Virus record (IMG/VR): IMGVR_UViG_3300032731_000128
Location: 1-32,642 of that record
Reading direction: 5' to 3' (one strand)
Origin: a virus
Length of the DNA stretch: 32,642 nt
Under the pieces are notes generated by a model. The model did not search any database. It was not told the DNA's origin and saw nothing but the letters and a program-made list of their open reading frames with translations. Each line of letters starts with the position of its first letter. Within the stretch, counting starts at the first letter, position 1. Of the stretch, positions 1-5,551 are shown one piece after another. The translations under genes were made by a program, and so were the position numbers.

Positions 1-410
1 GTATTAATAGCATCTGCTAAAATCGCTGATTGCATCTGGTTTTTATCATTTGTCTCAGATATTCTAGAATAACCTCTTTTAGCCTTTTCTGCCCTTACAT
101 ATTTCTTTACTTGGCTTTTAATTTCATCTAACTTCGGTTTTACTACTTTCTTTAAATCTTCTAATAAGATCTCTTTTTCATCTTGATCTTTCTTCATTTT
201 TTCAAGATTTTCTCTAGCTTTAACCAATTCTTCATCTTTTAGAACATTTTCAAGCTCATTAACTTGACCTTTTAGTTGATCTAGTTGTTGTTGTTTTTGA
301 TTATATACTGCAAAAGCCTCTGTTAAGCTAAACTTTTCTTCTATTACTCTGTTTAATATTATCTTTTTGTCTACTACTGTAATTTCATGTCTATCTATTG
401 TTTTTTCCAT
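1..410 (-). CDS. Coiled-coil protein, C-terminus cut by window edge
   Basis: An open frame runs from an ATG at 410 to the window edge without a stop, giving about 136 residues. It begins MEKTIDRHEITVVDKK and then becomes strongly heptad-like and charged (KQQQLDQLKGQVNELE and similar), so a long coiled coil is expected. No catalytic motif is visible. Its start lies inside the 3' end of the upstream winged-helix gene, overlapping by 16 nt, with GGGGGGAAAAATGG serving as ribosome-binding site. The two genes are therefore probably translated together. Function unknown; a role as a partner of the regulator or as a structural accessory protein is only a guess. Confidence 0.8.
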   Translation of the reverse strand, partial: MEKTIDRHEITVVDKKIILNRVIEEKFSLTEAFAVYNQKQQQLDQLKGQVNELENVLKDEELVKARENLEKMKKDQDEKEILLEDLKKVVKPKLDEIKSQVKKYVRAEKAKRGYSRISETNDKNQMQSAILADAIN

Positions 411-715
411 TTTTCCCCCCTCAATTCCTTGAGAATCATCATCAGAAGTAAATCTGTTTGATTGGTATGTTTAGTTATTGTCTTGTTTTTTGTTAGTTCT
501 TTGATTATTGTGTCCCATTCTTTGTCAGTTTGAATTATAGCATATCTCATGATTCCTGAAGAATCATCTTGGACTACTTCTTGTTTAATTAATAGTTTTT
601 TCATTATAGATCTGACTTGATTAGTATGACATCCTACTTTACTAGAAATATCTTTTGCTGAGAAAAATCTTTCTGGGTAAGTTTGTAACACAATCTTCAC
701 ATCTTTTTGACCCAT
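395..715 (-). CDS. Winged-helix DNA-binding protein, probable regulator
   Basis: 106 aa. Residues about 5-60 read as a winged helix-turn-helix: a helix (VKIVLQTYPERFF), a turn with SAKDISSKVGCHTNQVRSIM as the recognition segment, then a strand/wing around VVQDDSSGIMRYAI. The C-terminal 40 residues are helical and could dimerise. No Shine-Dalgarno precedes the ATG, but a TATA-like box lies about 26-30 nt upstream, so the mRNA is probably leaderless. The gene is divergent from the long plus-strand operon and faces the control region at 716-1144, the usual position for a regulator of that region. The target is inferred from position only. Confidence 0.75.
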   Translation of the reverse strand: MGQKDVKIVLQTYPERFFSAKDISSKVGCHTNQVRSIMKKLLIKQEVVQDDSSGIMRYAIIQTDKEWDTIIKELTKNKTITKHTNQTDLLLMMILKELRGEKWKKQ

Positions 716-738
716 TTTTAATATATAGAGAGTTAGTG

Positions 739-750
739 ATATATAAAGGT
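739..750 (-). promoter_or_regulatory. Archaeal-type TATA box for the winged-helix gene
   Basis: Read on the minus strand the sequence is ACCTTTATATATC, a purine/pyrimidine-flanked TATA element. Its centre is about 27-29 nt before the ATG at 715, so transcription would start at or just before the start codon. No ribosome-binding site is present, which agrees with leaderless translation. A second AT run (TATATATT, 721-728) lies closer in and fits this spacing less well. Confidence 0.55.
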
Positions 751-980
751 ATGTTGGTTTTTTGTTTGCCTTTATAAATAGTCCACTAAATACTTGACTA
801 TCCCGTAATTAATTCTTGTTTTTGATTAAAACTTTTAAGCGTTAACCTTGTTAACTGAGAAAGTTATTTAAGTAAGTGAATACTAAAAGAGTCATGTTAA
901 GGTAAAAGTTAACAGTCCGTAATAAAACGGTAATAAGAAATAAAAAAGCAATGTGTGAATAAAACACATCACTACCAGGT

Positions 981-1011
981 CATATATAATTGAGTGTTAT
1001 TCTTTTATAAA
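981..1011 (+). promoter_or_regulatory. Candidate promoter of the plus-strand early operon
   Basis: Two TATA-like elements, CATATATAAT (981-990) and TTTTATAAAGG (1003-1013), precede the first good plus-strand gene. Initiation about 25 nt downstream would leave a leader of roughly 100 nt before the Shine-Dalgarno AAGGAGG at 1133-1139. No bacterial -35 box stands at the correct spacing. Which box is used cannot be decided from sequence alone. Confidence 0.4.
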
Positions 1012-1144
1012 GGTATTGATTTGTTCTATTTGGAAGTATGAAAAAAAAGAAGATAAAGAATCTTTTTGTTTTTTACTTTTTTACACATTTCTTTTTGAAA
1101 AGTTATTACCTAGTTATTACCGCTTGTTAACTAAGGAGGCAAAG

Positions 1145-1318
1145 ATGAGAATTGGATTTAGAAATCAGTGGAAATACCTTCATAAGGAAGGAATAAGTGG
1201 TTTATCAGTTTTGAATTTTAGGATCTCAAGAGAAGAGAACTCTCTGGATATTGAATGGTGGATTTATCTTGCTATCTTATGTCTTGAAGTAAATATAGGT
1301 TTTGGAGTTGTAAAATGA
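1145..1318 (+). CDS. Small FRNQW-family protein, copy 1
   Basis: 57 aa starting MRIGFRNQWKYLHKEG. I chose the ATG at 1145 because a perfect AAGGAGG lies 5 nt before it, and because two downstream paralogues (1787 and 2327) begin at the same point of the alignment. The protein shares FRNQWK, then a strand-like segment (SVLNFRISREE) and a hydrophobic C-terminal half (WWIYLAILCLEVNIGF). That half could be a membrane helix or a buried strand-helix. It is the first gene of the operon and overlaps the next by ATGA. I recognise no known family; function unknown. Confidence 0.75.
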   Translation: MRIGFRNQWKYLHKEGISGLSVLNFRISREENSLDIEWWIYLAILCLEVNIGFGVVK

Positions 1319-1578
1319 GAAAGAAAAGATCTAATGTACCTAGATATAGCAAAGGCCGAGGTTATGTTACATCTATTGGCTTATTACCTGAAGTATATTT
1401 TAGACTCAAGAAGATAGCCACTGCCTATAATACGAACATCTCTGCTTTAGTCAATGAAGCGGTTAAACGTACTATGTGGAACGATAGAGACTATCTAAAA
1501 GAACAAATTATAACTAAAGAGCTTGAATTACAGCATCTTAAGAATAAAATGAGTATTATACTCTTGGAGGTAAAATGA
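1315..1578 (+). CDS. Ribbon-helix-helix DNA-binding protein
   Basis: 87 aa. Residues about 16-52 fit a ribbon-helix-helix (CopG/Arc) fold: a short beta strand (GYVTSIGLLP), then helix A (EVYFRLKKIATAYN), a turn and helix B (ISALVNEAVKRTM). The basic N-terminus (MRKKRSNVPRYSKGRG) would sit on DNA. A coiled-coil-like tail follows (LKEQIITKELELQHLKNK). Start and stop overlap both neighbours by ATGA, so it is translationally coupled. Such proteins usually bind operators as dimers. Autoregulation at the GTTAAC repeats upstream is a reasonable guess. Confidence 0.75.
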   Translation: MRKKRSNVPRYSKGRGYVTSIGLLPEVYFRLKKIATAYNTNISALVNEAVKRTMWNDRDYLKEQIITKELELQHLKNKMSIILLEVK

Positions 1579-1790
1579 CAGAATACTTTTTTATATTGAA
1601 TCTAAGTTGGATTCGTGAAAATGAAACTTTTGAGCATTCATTTAGTGGTTTATATTCACAGAAGTTCAACCATACAAATAAAGAGGTTTTTGAAAGCATT
1701 TTAAAATCATGTAAGAAAGATTATCAAGCACCGGAAAAAACTGCTATAAGATTTTATTATGTAGTAGAGAATAAAAAGGTGCAAAAATGA
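1575..1790 (+). CDS. Hypothetical protein, 71 aa
   Basis: A short mixed alpha/beta protein beginning MTEYFFILNLSWIRENE with the GGAGG of the preceding gene's end as ribosome-binding site. It has several aromatic residues (FFILNLSW, FRFYYVVEN-like strands) and no cysteine cluster, signal peptide or known motif. It lies between the ribbon-helix-helix gene and a small FRNQW paralogue, overlapping both by 4 nt. Its last six codons lie in the 44-bp repeat that recurs at 2312. No function can be proposed. Confidence 0.7.
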   Translation: MTEYFFILNLSWIRENETFEHSFSGLYSQKFNHTNKEVFESILKSCKKDYQAPEKTAIRFYYVVENKKVQK

Positions 1791-1815
1791 AACTATATTT
1801 TAGAAATCAATGGAA
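1772..1815 (+). repeat. 44-bp exact direct repeat, copy 1
   Basis: Identical to 2312-2355 and exactly 540 nt away. The unit covers the end of one gene, the RBS-like AAAAAGGTGCAAAA and the first codons (MKLYFRNQW) of the next. The two copies read the upstream gene's end in different frames. Confidence 0.95.
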
Positions 1816-1894
1816 CATTATGTGGTCTGCAAGATCAAAGAGAAGTGGAGAGTTTGTTTGGTCAGAGGGTAATCTAAAGAGGGAAGAAAAATGA
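1787..1894 (+). CDS. Truncated FRNQW paralogue, copy 2
   Basis: 35 aa starting MKLYFRNQWN. The first nine residues are identical to the copy at 2327, because both lie in the 44-bp repeat. After that the sequences diverge, and this copy lacks the hydrophobic second half of its paralogues, so it may be a decayed or hybrid gene. It nevertheless keeps ATGA overlaps with both neighbours and a clean stop, which argues that it is still translated, if only to couple translation. Function unknown. Confidence 0.55.
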   Translation: MKLYFRNQWNIMWSARSKRSGEFVWSEGNLKREEK

Positions 1895-2343
1895 AAGTTA
1901 ATGAATTTAAAAAGACAATAAAGTTTGAAGAATTGGCAAAGTGTAGTGATGCAGATAAGTTTATGTTTAAGTCATATCTTAATATTTTATTAAATGGTGG
2001 GAAAAAGTTTGAAGAATGCTATTTATATTCTGTTGGTAGTTTTCATCCAGCTTTTAATAATAGTGTAGATGCTCCACTTTCTTCATATGAACGCCTATTG
2101 GATGAAAGAGAAAAGGATATAATAAGTTTATTTAAGAAAATGGTAAAAGAAGGCCAATGGGTGGTTGAAGATGAGAAAGAAGAATTTTATGATGAAAATG
2201 GAAAGATTACTTGGGATAACTATTTTGATTCAGGTACCATTATTTCAAAGAAAGTAGAGACCAAGACTAAAACAACTTATTATATGAATAAGCCAGTTAA
2301 AATTAAACCATTAAAAAGGTGCAAAAATGAAACTATATTTTAG
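1891..2343 (+). CDS. Hypothetical acidic protein, 150 aa
   Basis: A 150-aa, moderately acidic protein (MKVNEFKKTIKFEELAKCSD at the start) with helical N-terminal and strand-rich C-terminal parts (GTIISKKVETKTKTTYYMNK). No signal peptide, zinc site or known motif is seen. The last ten codons run through the 44-bp repeat and past the start of the next gene, ending in CKNETIF, giving a 17-nt overlap. The natural end may once have been upstream, and the repeat has supplied the present stop. GGGAAGAAAA before the ATG is the probable ribosome-binding site. Confidence 0.75.
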   Translation: MKVNEFKKTIKFEELAKCSDADKFMFKSYLNILLNGGKKFEECYLYSVGSFHPAFNNSVDAPLSSYERLLDEREKDIISLFKKMVKEGQWVVEDEKEEFYDENGKITWDNYFDSGTIISKKVETKTKTTYYMNKPVKIKPLKRCKNETIF

Positions 2344-2355
2344 AAATCAATGGAA
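2312..2355 (+). repeat. 44-bp exact direct repeat, copy 2
   Basis: Second copy of the unit at 1772-1815. Here the upstream frame reads LKRCKNETIF and stops inside the repeat, whereas copy 1 is read as NKKVQK and stops at the new start codon. The repeat therefore joined different upstream genes to the same gene start. Confidence 0.95.
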
Positions 2356-2512
2356 ATTCTTAATTAAAGATAAATCTAGAAATCACCTCTCTATTTTTGA
2401 GTTTGGAATATCAAAAGAAAATACTTCTATTTGGAATGAATGGGTGGTTTATTTGACAATATTAGGTTTTGAGATAAATTTAGTATTCTTTGGGGAGGAT
2501 AAGAAACAATGA
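2327..2512 (+). CDS. Small FRNQW-family protein, copy 3
   Basis: 61 aa, MKLYFRNQWKFLIKDKSRNH at the start, clearly paralogous to the 57-aa protein at 1145: same FRNQWK, a central strand (SIFEFGISKEN), and a hydrophobic segment (WVVYLTILGFEINLVFF). The W-x-Y-L-x-I-L pattern is shared. It is probably the full-length parent of the truncated copy at 1787. Its start lies within the preceding gene, and GGGGAGGAT near its end serves the next gene. The family is unknown to me; the repeated copies suggest that variation is useful, as for host-interaction proteins. Confidence 0.7.
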   Translation: MKLYFRNQWKFLIKDKSRNHLSIFEFGISKENTSIWNEWVVYLTILGFEINLVFFGEDKKQ

Positions 2513-2652
2513 ATCTTAACTCCAATACTATCGTTTTAACTAATCTTCAGATCAAAATAAGCAAGATGGCTAGACTTATACAGAAATTAACTATTGAGAA
2601 CGAAGACCTAAGAGGTAAACTAAATGCTCCGATATTATCAAGTAATTTGTAA
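2509..2652 (+). CDS. Short helical (zipper-like) protein, 47 aa
   Basis: ATGA overlap with the gene before it and a GGGGAGGAT ribosome-binding site 9 nt upstream support this small gene. The product (MNLNSNTIVLTNLQIKISKM and onward) has hydrophobic residues at heptad spacing over about 30 residues, so a single amphipathic helix or short coiled coil is expected. It overlaps the next gene by 29 nt in another frame. Function unknown. Confidence 0.6.
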   Translation: MNLNSNTIVLTNLQIKISKMARLIQKLTIENEDLRGKLNAPILSSNL

Positions 2653-2806
2653 AAAATGTGGTAAAAAGCAGATGTATGAGTGTCGTTCTAGGTCTCCTGC
2701 AAAGAAAATGAAGGTTTGTGTCTATTGTGAGAAGAGATTTTGCGTACATACTAACGTTAATAATACCCAAATAATCAAAGAGAGAGATGGAAAACGACCT
2801 ATATGA
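2624..2806 (+). CDS. Zinc-ribbon protein, 60 aa
   Basis: Contains two Cys pairs, C-K-K-C (residues 9-12) and C-V-Y-C (32-35), spaced as in a zinc ribbon, in a very basic protein (pI clearly alkaline). GAGGT at 2612-2616 is the ribosome-binding site. Such small zinc ribbons in viruses usually bind nucleic acid or transcription factors. It overlaps the next gene by 20 nt, which again carries a Cys-based metal site, so the two may work together. Confidence 0.7.
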   Translation: MLRYYQVICKKCGKKQMYECRSRSPAKKMKVCVYCEKRFCVHTNVNNTQIIKERDGKRPI

Positions 2807-3080
2807 GTATATCTTAGACAATGATCCTGAACTAAGAAATAGGATAGAATATCTAAAAAGAGAACATTTAGTAAAATTTAGGGAGTATAAGAGAAAATAC
2901 CAAGAAAAAAAGAGATTAAAAAGAGGTAAACTCTATTGCCAGATTTGTAAAAAAGAGTTACCAACCCCAAAGAGGGTATATTGTTCAAGAGTTTGTTATC
3001 TTATTCAAAATACTCAACGTACGCGGGAAAACTATCGTATGAAAAAAGCTAAAAGATTAAAAAAAGTGATCAAAGCTTAA
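2787..3080 (+). CDS. Basic zinc-finger protein, 97 aa
   Basis: The N-terminal half is a charged helix (residues 1-45). The second half has C-x2-C (YCQICKKEL) followed 13 residues on by C-x3-C (VYCSRVCYL), the 'CxxC...rvYCSxxC' pattern seen in FCS/MYM-like and HNH-related zinc fingers. The tail is lysine/arginine rich. It probably binds DNA or RNA. ATG is preceded by GAGAGAT. It is the last gene before a fresh promoter at 3111. Confidence 0.7.
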   Translation: MENDLYEYILDNDPELRNRIEYLKREHLVKFREYKRKYQEKKRLKRGKLYCQICKKELPTPKRVYCSRVCYLIQNTQRTRENYRMKKAKRLKKVIKA

Positions 3081-3110
3081 TTCTTCTAAGCGTTTTACTT
3101 AAAACAATAG

Positions 3111-3125
3111 AAAGGTTTATATAAG
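3111..3125 (+). promoter_or_regulatory. BRE/TATA promoter for the 3162 operon
   Basis: AAAGG followed by TTTATATAAG matches the archaeal BRE/TATA pattern. Initiation about 25 nt downstream (near 3145-3150) would leave a very short leader with AAGGAGG (3151-3157) before the ATG at 3162. This is the clearest archaeal-type promoter in the window. Confidence 0.6.
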
Positions 3126-3161
3126 AGTAACATCATTAATATTATTAATAAAGGAGGCGCA

Positions 3162-3308
3162 ATGAAAACTAAATTAGAAATAACATTAGACGAAGACACT
3201 ACCCTAGAAGATATAAACGAACTAGGAAATGAACTAAAAAAGGTGATAGATAGTTCTGACAAGTTTAAAGCAATGATAACTGATATAAAGTTATCTGGAA
3301 AAATATGA
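3162..3308 (+). CDS. Small acidic protein, 48 aa
   Basis: Starts with ATG 5 nt after a perfect AAGGAGG and directly follows a BRE/TATA promoter, so expression is likely strong. The product (MKTKLEITLDEDTTLEDINE and onward) is acidic, with a strand then two helices. The layout resembles small phage ArsR- or antirepressor-like proteins only in size. No motif is recognised. It overlaps the following winged-helix gene by ATGA and may act with it. Confidence 0.75.
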   Translation: MKTKLEITLDEDTTLEDINELGNELKKVIDSSDKFKAMITDIKLSGKI

Positions 3309-3496
3309 ACAAAATAGTTCACGCTATAAACATTTGGGAATATTTAAATAAAAGCACTAAAATGACCTCTCAGGCAGATGTAGCCAAGGCACTATTTATA
3401 GAAATAAGAAGCGTTAGAGTAGTTTGTAAGGCTTTAGGAGACAATAAAATGATAAAAAGATATAAAATAGGTCAAAATTGGTTCGTAGAAAGATGA
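3305..3496 (+). CDS. Winged-helix DNA-binding protein, 63 aa
   Basis: Residues 6-60 form a compact winged helix: helix (VHAINIWEYLN), helix-turn-helix (SQADVAKALFIEIRSVRVVC), then a wing (MIKRYKIGQNWFVER). It lacks any ligand-binding domain, so it is a minimal DNA-binding module like MarR- or PhrH-sized archaeal viral regulators. Coupled by ATGA to the acidic protein before it. Target unknown. Confidence 0.7.
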   Translation: MNKIVHAINIWEYLNKSTKMTSQADVAKALFIEIRSVRVVCKALGDNKMIKRYKIGQNWFVER

Positions 3497-3549
3497 ATAT
3501 AAAACAAGTAGAATATAGAATTAAAGAACAATATGGGGCTAAGGAATGA
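3493..3549 (+). CDS. Possible 18-aa leader or mini-gene
   Basis: ATG overlaps the preceding stop (ATGA) and reads MNIKQVEYRIKEQYGAKE before a TGA. It lies just upstream of the tRNA-like element at 3580. It may be no more than a translated tail; I list it because it keeps the ATGA coupling typical of this operon. Confidence 0.25.
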   Translation: MNIKQVEYRIKEQYGAKE

Positions 3550-3579
3550 ATAGAGGATAGAGGATGAACCAACTTAAAT

Positions 3580-3652
3580 GCGGGGATGGTGTATTGGTGG
3601 CACAGCAGACACTCCAGTTTGTAAGAGAAGGTTCAATTCCTATCTCTCCGCA
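3580..3652 (+). tRNA. tRNA-like sequence with an 8-nt anticodon loop
   Basis: Acceptor GCGGGGA (3580-3586) pairs with TCTCCGC (3645-3651, one G-U), with A73 following. TG precedes a D-arm with stem GTG/CAC and a GG-containing loop. An anticodon stem GCAGA/TTTGT encloses CACTCCAG, and a T-loop TTCAATT is flanked by GAAGG/CCTAT. It is unusual in three ways: the anticodon loop has 8 nt rather than 7, the T-stem has an A-A mismatch, and one extra C stands between T-stem and acceptor. CCA after a U (Trp-like) or UCC (Gly-like) could be the anticodon. It may be a decaying tRNA, a tRNA mimic or an edited tRNA. Confidence 0.55.
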
Positions 3653-3658
3653 ATAAAT

Positions 3659-3898
3659 ATGAAAGAAGTAAAGAAAAAAGAACTAAAAGGAAAAACACTA
3701 AGCCAATACGATAAAACTGAGGCAGATTTGATTGAATTAGACGAGATCGCTAGTCAAATACTAATCAGTTTAAAACAGAAAAAACTTACTCCAGTAGAGA
3801 TTTATGGTCTGTTGGAAGTAGTCAAGCTACAAGTAAACCAAGAAGTAATCAATAGAGAAAGAATAGAATCTATAAAACGATTCGGAGGATTAAAATGA
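3659..3898 (+). CDS. Hypothetical helical protein, 79 aa
   Basis: I start this gene at ATG 3659 (MKEVKKKELKGKTLSQYDKT). The frame is open further upstream, but that part lies inside the tRNA-like sequence. No Shine-Dalgarno precedes this ATG; it begins only 6 nt after the tRNA-like 3' end, so cleavage there would leave a near-leaderless mRNA. The protein is almost entirely helical and charged (EADLIELDEIASQILISLKQ). It ends with CGGAGGATTAAAATG, giving the next gene a strong ribosome-binding site and an ATGA overlap. Function unknown. Confidence 0.7.
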   Translation: MKEVKKKELKGKTLSQYDKTEADLIELDEIASQILISLKQKKLTPVEIYGLLEVVKLQVNQEVINRERIESIKRFGGLK

Positions 3899-4353
3899 AA
3901 AGTTTAATACAAATAACATTAAATAATACAGACACAGAAAAACTAGATTTAGAAGTTAATCTATTTGGTAAAGAAAATTACATAAAAGCAAGTCAATCTT
4001 ATTGTGCAGAATATGAAGGTGCTTTAGTACATTTTAGAGTCTTATTTTATGAAGATCAAGGTTCCATAGGAAATCAAGGGGTAGAAGAGATTATGTTTGA
4101 AAGTGAAGTAGAGTTTGGTGCGTCTTGGGACAAAGAAGCTCATAAACAGTACAATACCTTCAGTATAAAGAAGAAATCAGACAATCAATACTTTCCAGTG
4201 CCTACAAAGGTTCTAGAAGAAATAAAAGGTAATGTTATGAATACTAAATGGGGATTCCCTGAAGAAAGTCAAAGACTTGAATTCAAGTTTAACGAATCAG
4301 CTACAAAAGAAAATAAAAGACCTTATTGGAGGGTATCTTTACAAAAAAGATGA
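3895..4353 (+). CDS. Hypothetical protein, 152 aa
   Basis: A mixed alpha/beta protein with an N-terminal strand-rich part (SLIQITLNNTDTEKLDLEVN) and a C-terminal segment ending KRPYWRVSLQKR. Neither a signal peptide nor a metal site is visible. The DNA for KRPYW (17 identical bases, 4313-4329) recurs at 4531-4547 in the next gene, where it encodes the same peptide near that protein's end. This suggests shuffling of gene ends. GGAGG sits 9 nt before the start. Function unknown. Confidence 0.75.
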   Translation: MKSLIQITLNNTDTEKLDLEVNLFGKENYIKASQSYCAEYEGALVHFRVLFYEDQGSIGNQGVEEIMFESEVEFGASWDKEAHKQYNTFSIKKKSDNQYFPVPTKVLEEIKGNVMNTKWGFPEESQRLEFKFNESATKENKRPYWRVSLQKR

Positions 4354-4574
4354 TTTTAAAGAAGAATATACCCAACAGCAAAACCCAGAGAATACTATAC
4401 TTTTTGAGTAAGAACCCTGAACACGCATTCAAGGCAATTCAGATAGCTGATTTAGTGTTTAATGATCTTAAAGAAGTAAGTAAGGTTAGATCTTTGCTCC
4501 ATAACTTGAAAGAACAAGGCATAATATATCATAAAAGACCTTATTGGGGGATAAATAATGAAGCAAGTAAGTAA
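4350..4574 (+). CDS. Winged-helix DNA-binding protein, 74 aa
   Basis: ATG at 4350 is chosen because it overlaps the previous stop (ATGA); a TTG at 4326 lies in the same frame but has no advantage. The sequence has an N-terminal helix (KTQRILYFLSKNPEHAF), a helix-turn-helix (KAIQIADLVFNDLKEVSKVR), a second helix (SLLHNLKEQG) and a wing (IIYHKRPYWGI). This is a typical winged helix for DNA binding. It shares KRPYW with the preceding protein, from a 17-bp DNA repeat. Third such regulator in the operon. Overlaps the next gene by 17 nt. Confidence 0.7.
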   Translation: MILKKNIPNSKTQRILYFLSKNPEHAFKAIQIADLVFNDLKEVSKVRSLLHNLKEQGIIYHKRPYWGINNEASK

Positions 4575-4860
4575 ATTTTTACAAAGTATGATGTTGGATC
4601 CAGAAAGATCATTTAGAGACAAATGCCTAAGAGATGAATTAAAGTCTCACATAATAAGTACGGTCAACACTCCTGATTGTGGTTGGGAAACAGCCATTTG
4701 TAAAGGAAAAGAAGGTCCAGGTAAGTTTGTAGTGGTTGAAGAATATAAAAATATACGAAAAGCAGAAATTGGACACAAAAAATGGAAGGATAAATGTTTA
4801 AAATATAAAAAGTTTATCCCTACTGAAATAAGAAATCCAATAGATTGGTTTTTTGGATGA
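4558..4860 (+). CDS. Hypothetical protein, 100 aa
   Basis: Starts MKQVSKFLQSMMLDPERSFR after GGGGG. It contains two cysteines around a W (TPDCGWETAICKGKEGPGKF), then a strand (FVVVEEY) and a basic helix, ending NPIDWFFG. This strand-helix order with a Lys-rich helix hints at nucleic-acid binding. The W-E-T-A-I pattern resembles phage proteins that occur beside replication genes, but I do not recognise a family. No signal or membrane segment. Confidence 0.7.
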   Translation: MKQVSKFLQSMMLDPERSFRDKCLRDELKSHIISTVNTPDCGWETAICKGKEGPGKFVVVEEYKNIRKAEIGHKKWKDKCLKYKKFIPTEIRNPIDWFFG

Positions 4861-4880
4861 TTTAATGAATAGGAGAGAAA

Positions 4881-5099
4881 ATGAAAGATAAACAAACAGC
4901 AGTCGTATTGGCAGTATTTTTAAGTTTTTGGAGTTGGTTATATACATTTAAACAAGACAAAGTTAAATTTTGGATTGGATTGATTTTAAGTGCAGTTGGA
5001 CCATTTATGTTGTTTTTGCCTAATTTCATAGTATGGGTATGGGCAATAGTAGACCAAGCAACAAAAGACTTTAAGAAATTAAATGGGAGGAAAAAATGA
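4881..5099 (+). CDS. Two-helix membrane protein, TM2-like
   Basis: 72 aa with two hydrophobic segments, AVVLAVFLSFWSWLYTF (residues 7-23) and a second running from about 30 to 60 (FWIGLILSAVGPFMLFLPNF, VWVWAIVDQ). The pattern 'LSFWSWLYTFKQDKVKFWIGL...VWAIVDQ' is typical of small TM2-related membrane proteins found in archaea and bacteria. The conserved interhelix loop is short. A role in host membrane modification, such as superinfection exclusion, is possible; function is not established. Good ribosome-binding site (AGGAGAGAAA), and ATGA overlap with the next gene. Confidence 0.7.
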   Translation: MKDKQTAVVLAVFLSFWSWLYTFKQDKVKFWIGLILSAVGPFMLFLPNFIVWVWAIVDQATKDFKKLNGRKK

Positions 5100-5479
5100 A
5101 AATAATAGAACAAAATAAACCAGAAAGACAATTTCAAATAGAAGACGGGAACTTAATTGTAAGAGAAGTAGAAGAGATAACAAGAGAATTAACACCTCAA
5201 GAAGCTTATGATTTCTTTAACAAACAGGTAACTGAAAGAAATAACATCAAATACCAACTTTCTATAGAATTTGTTAAAAAGAAAAAGAAAGAATTAGAAA
5301 TTATGGACGCTTTGATTAAAGAGTTAGAACCTCAAATAACCCAGATAATTAGTAACCAAAGACAATTAATTGAAAAGCAGAAACAAACAAATCTAAATGA
5401 ACTAAAGCAGAAAAAGAAAGGTACAATCAGACCTACAAAAGCTGATGTAAAGAAACCTGAAGAGAAAGGAGACAAATAG
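5096..5479 (+). CDS. Coiled-coil protein, 127 aa
   Basis: N-terminal 50 residues have strand character (FQIEDGNLIVREVEEITREL). Residues 50-110 are a long charged helix with heptads (KKKKKELEIMDALIKELEPQ), and the tail is lysine rich (QKKKGTIRPTKADVKKPEEK). It resembles the coiled-coil protein cut at 1-410 in style. It is the last gene before the Y-RNA-like elements; the first element begins 12 nt after its stop, so RNA elements and genes are probably transcribed together. Function unknown. Confidence 0.7.
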   Translation: MKIIEQNKPERQFQIEDGNLIVREVEEITRELTPQEAYDFFNKQVTERNNIKYQLSIEFVKKKKKELEIMDALIKELEPQITQIISNQRQLIEKQKQTNLNELKQKKKGTIRPTKADVKKPEEKGDK

Positions 5480-5490
5480 ACATAACGATT

Positions 5491-5544
5491 AAGGCACAGG
5501 CAGTTCCTATAAACACACTCGATATGTAAAATACTGCCCGCCTT
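5491..5544 (+). ncRNA. Y-RNA-like element A (short, 54 nt)
   Basis: Outer stem AAGGC/GCCTT (5491-5495 with 5540-5544). Then comes an asymmetric internal loop (ACA on the 5' side, C on the 3' side) and an inner stem GGCAGT/ACTGCC (5499-5504 with 5533-5538). The loop starts TCCTATAAAC and ends TAAAAT. Element B has the same parts and the same length, with different stem sequences. The A-T pair second in the outer stem is T-A in B and C, and the C-G pair third in the inner stem is A-T in C, so base pairing is conserved rather than sequence. This matches a Ro-binding stem of a Y RNA in layout only. Confidence 0.6.
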
Positions 5545-5551
5545 TATAATT

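Larger units (their letters stand above)
716..1144. promoter_or_regulatory. Divergent control region, possible operator cluster or origin
   Basis: This 429-nt stretch between divergent operons has no convincing gene. It holds repeated GTTAAC palindromes at 841-846, 850-855, 908-913 and 1125-1130. An inverted repeat CCGT/ACGG lies at 917-930, and ATGTGT/ACACAT with a 7-nt spacer at 951-969. Plus-strand TATA-like boxes occur at 981-990 (CATATATAAT) and 1003-1011 (TTTTATAAA). A frame opening at 1016 reaches into the next gene, but its upstream part has no ribosome-binding site and looks non-coding. Operator sites for the adjacent winged-helix and ribbon-helix-helix proteins are plausible. An AT-rich replication origin is also possible, but nothing proves it. 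Confidence 0.5.

Noticed and set aside
2591-2821. Minus-strand frame of 76 codons
   Set aside because: Lies opposite two well-supported plus-strand genes with zinc motifs and has no ribosome-binding site.
3578-3658. Upstream extension of the gene at 3659
   Set aside because: The codons coincide with the tRNA-like sequence; no ribosome-binding site precedes the upstream start.
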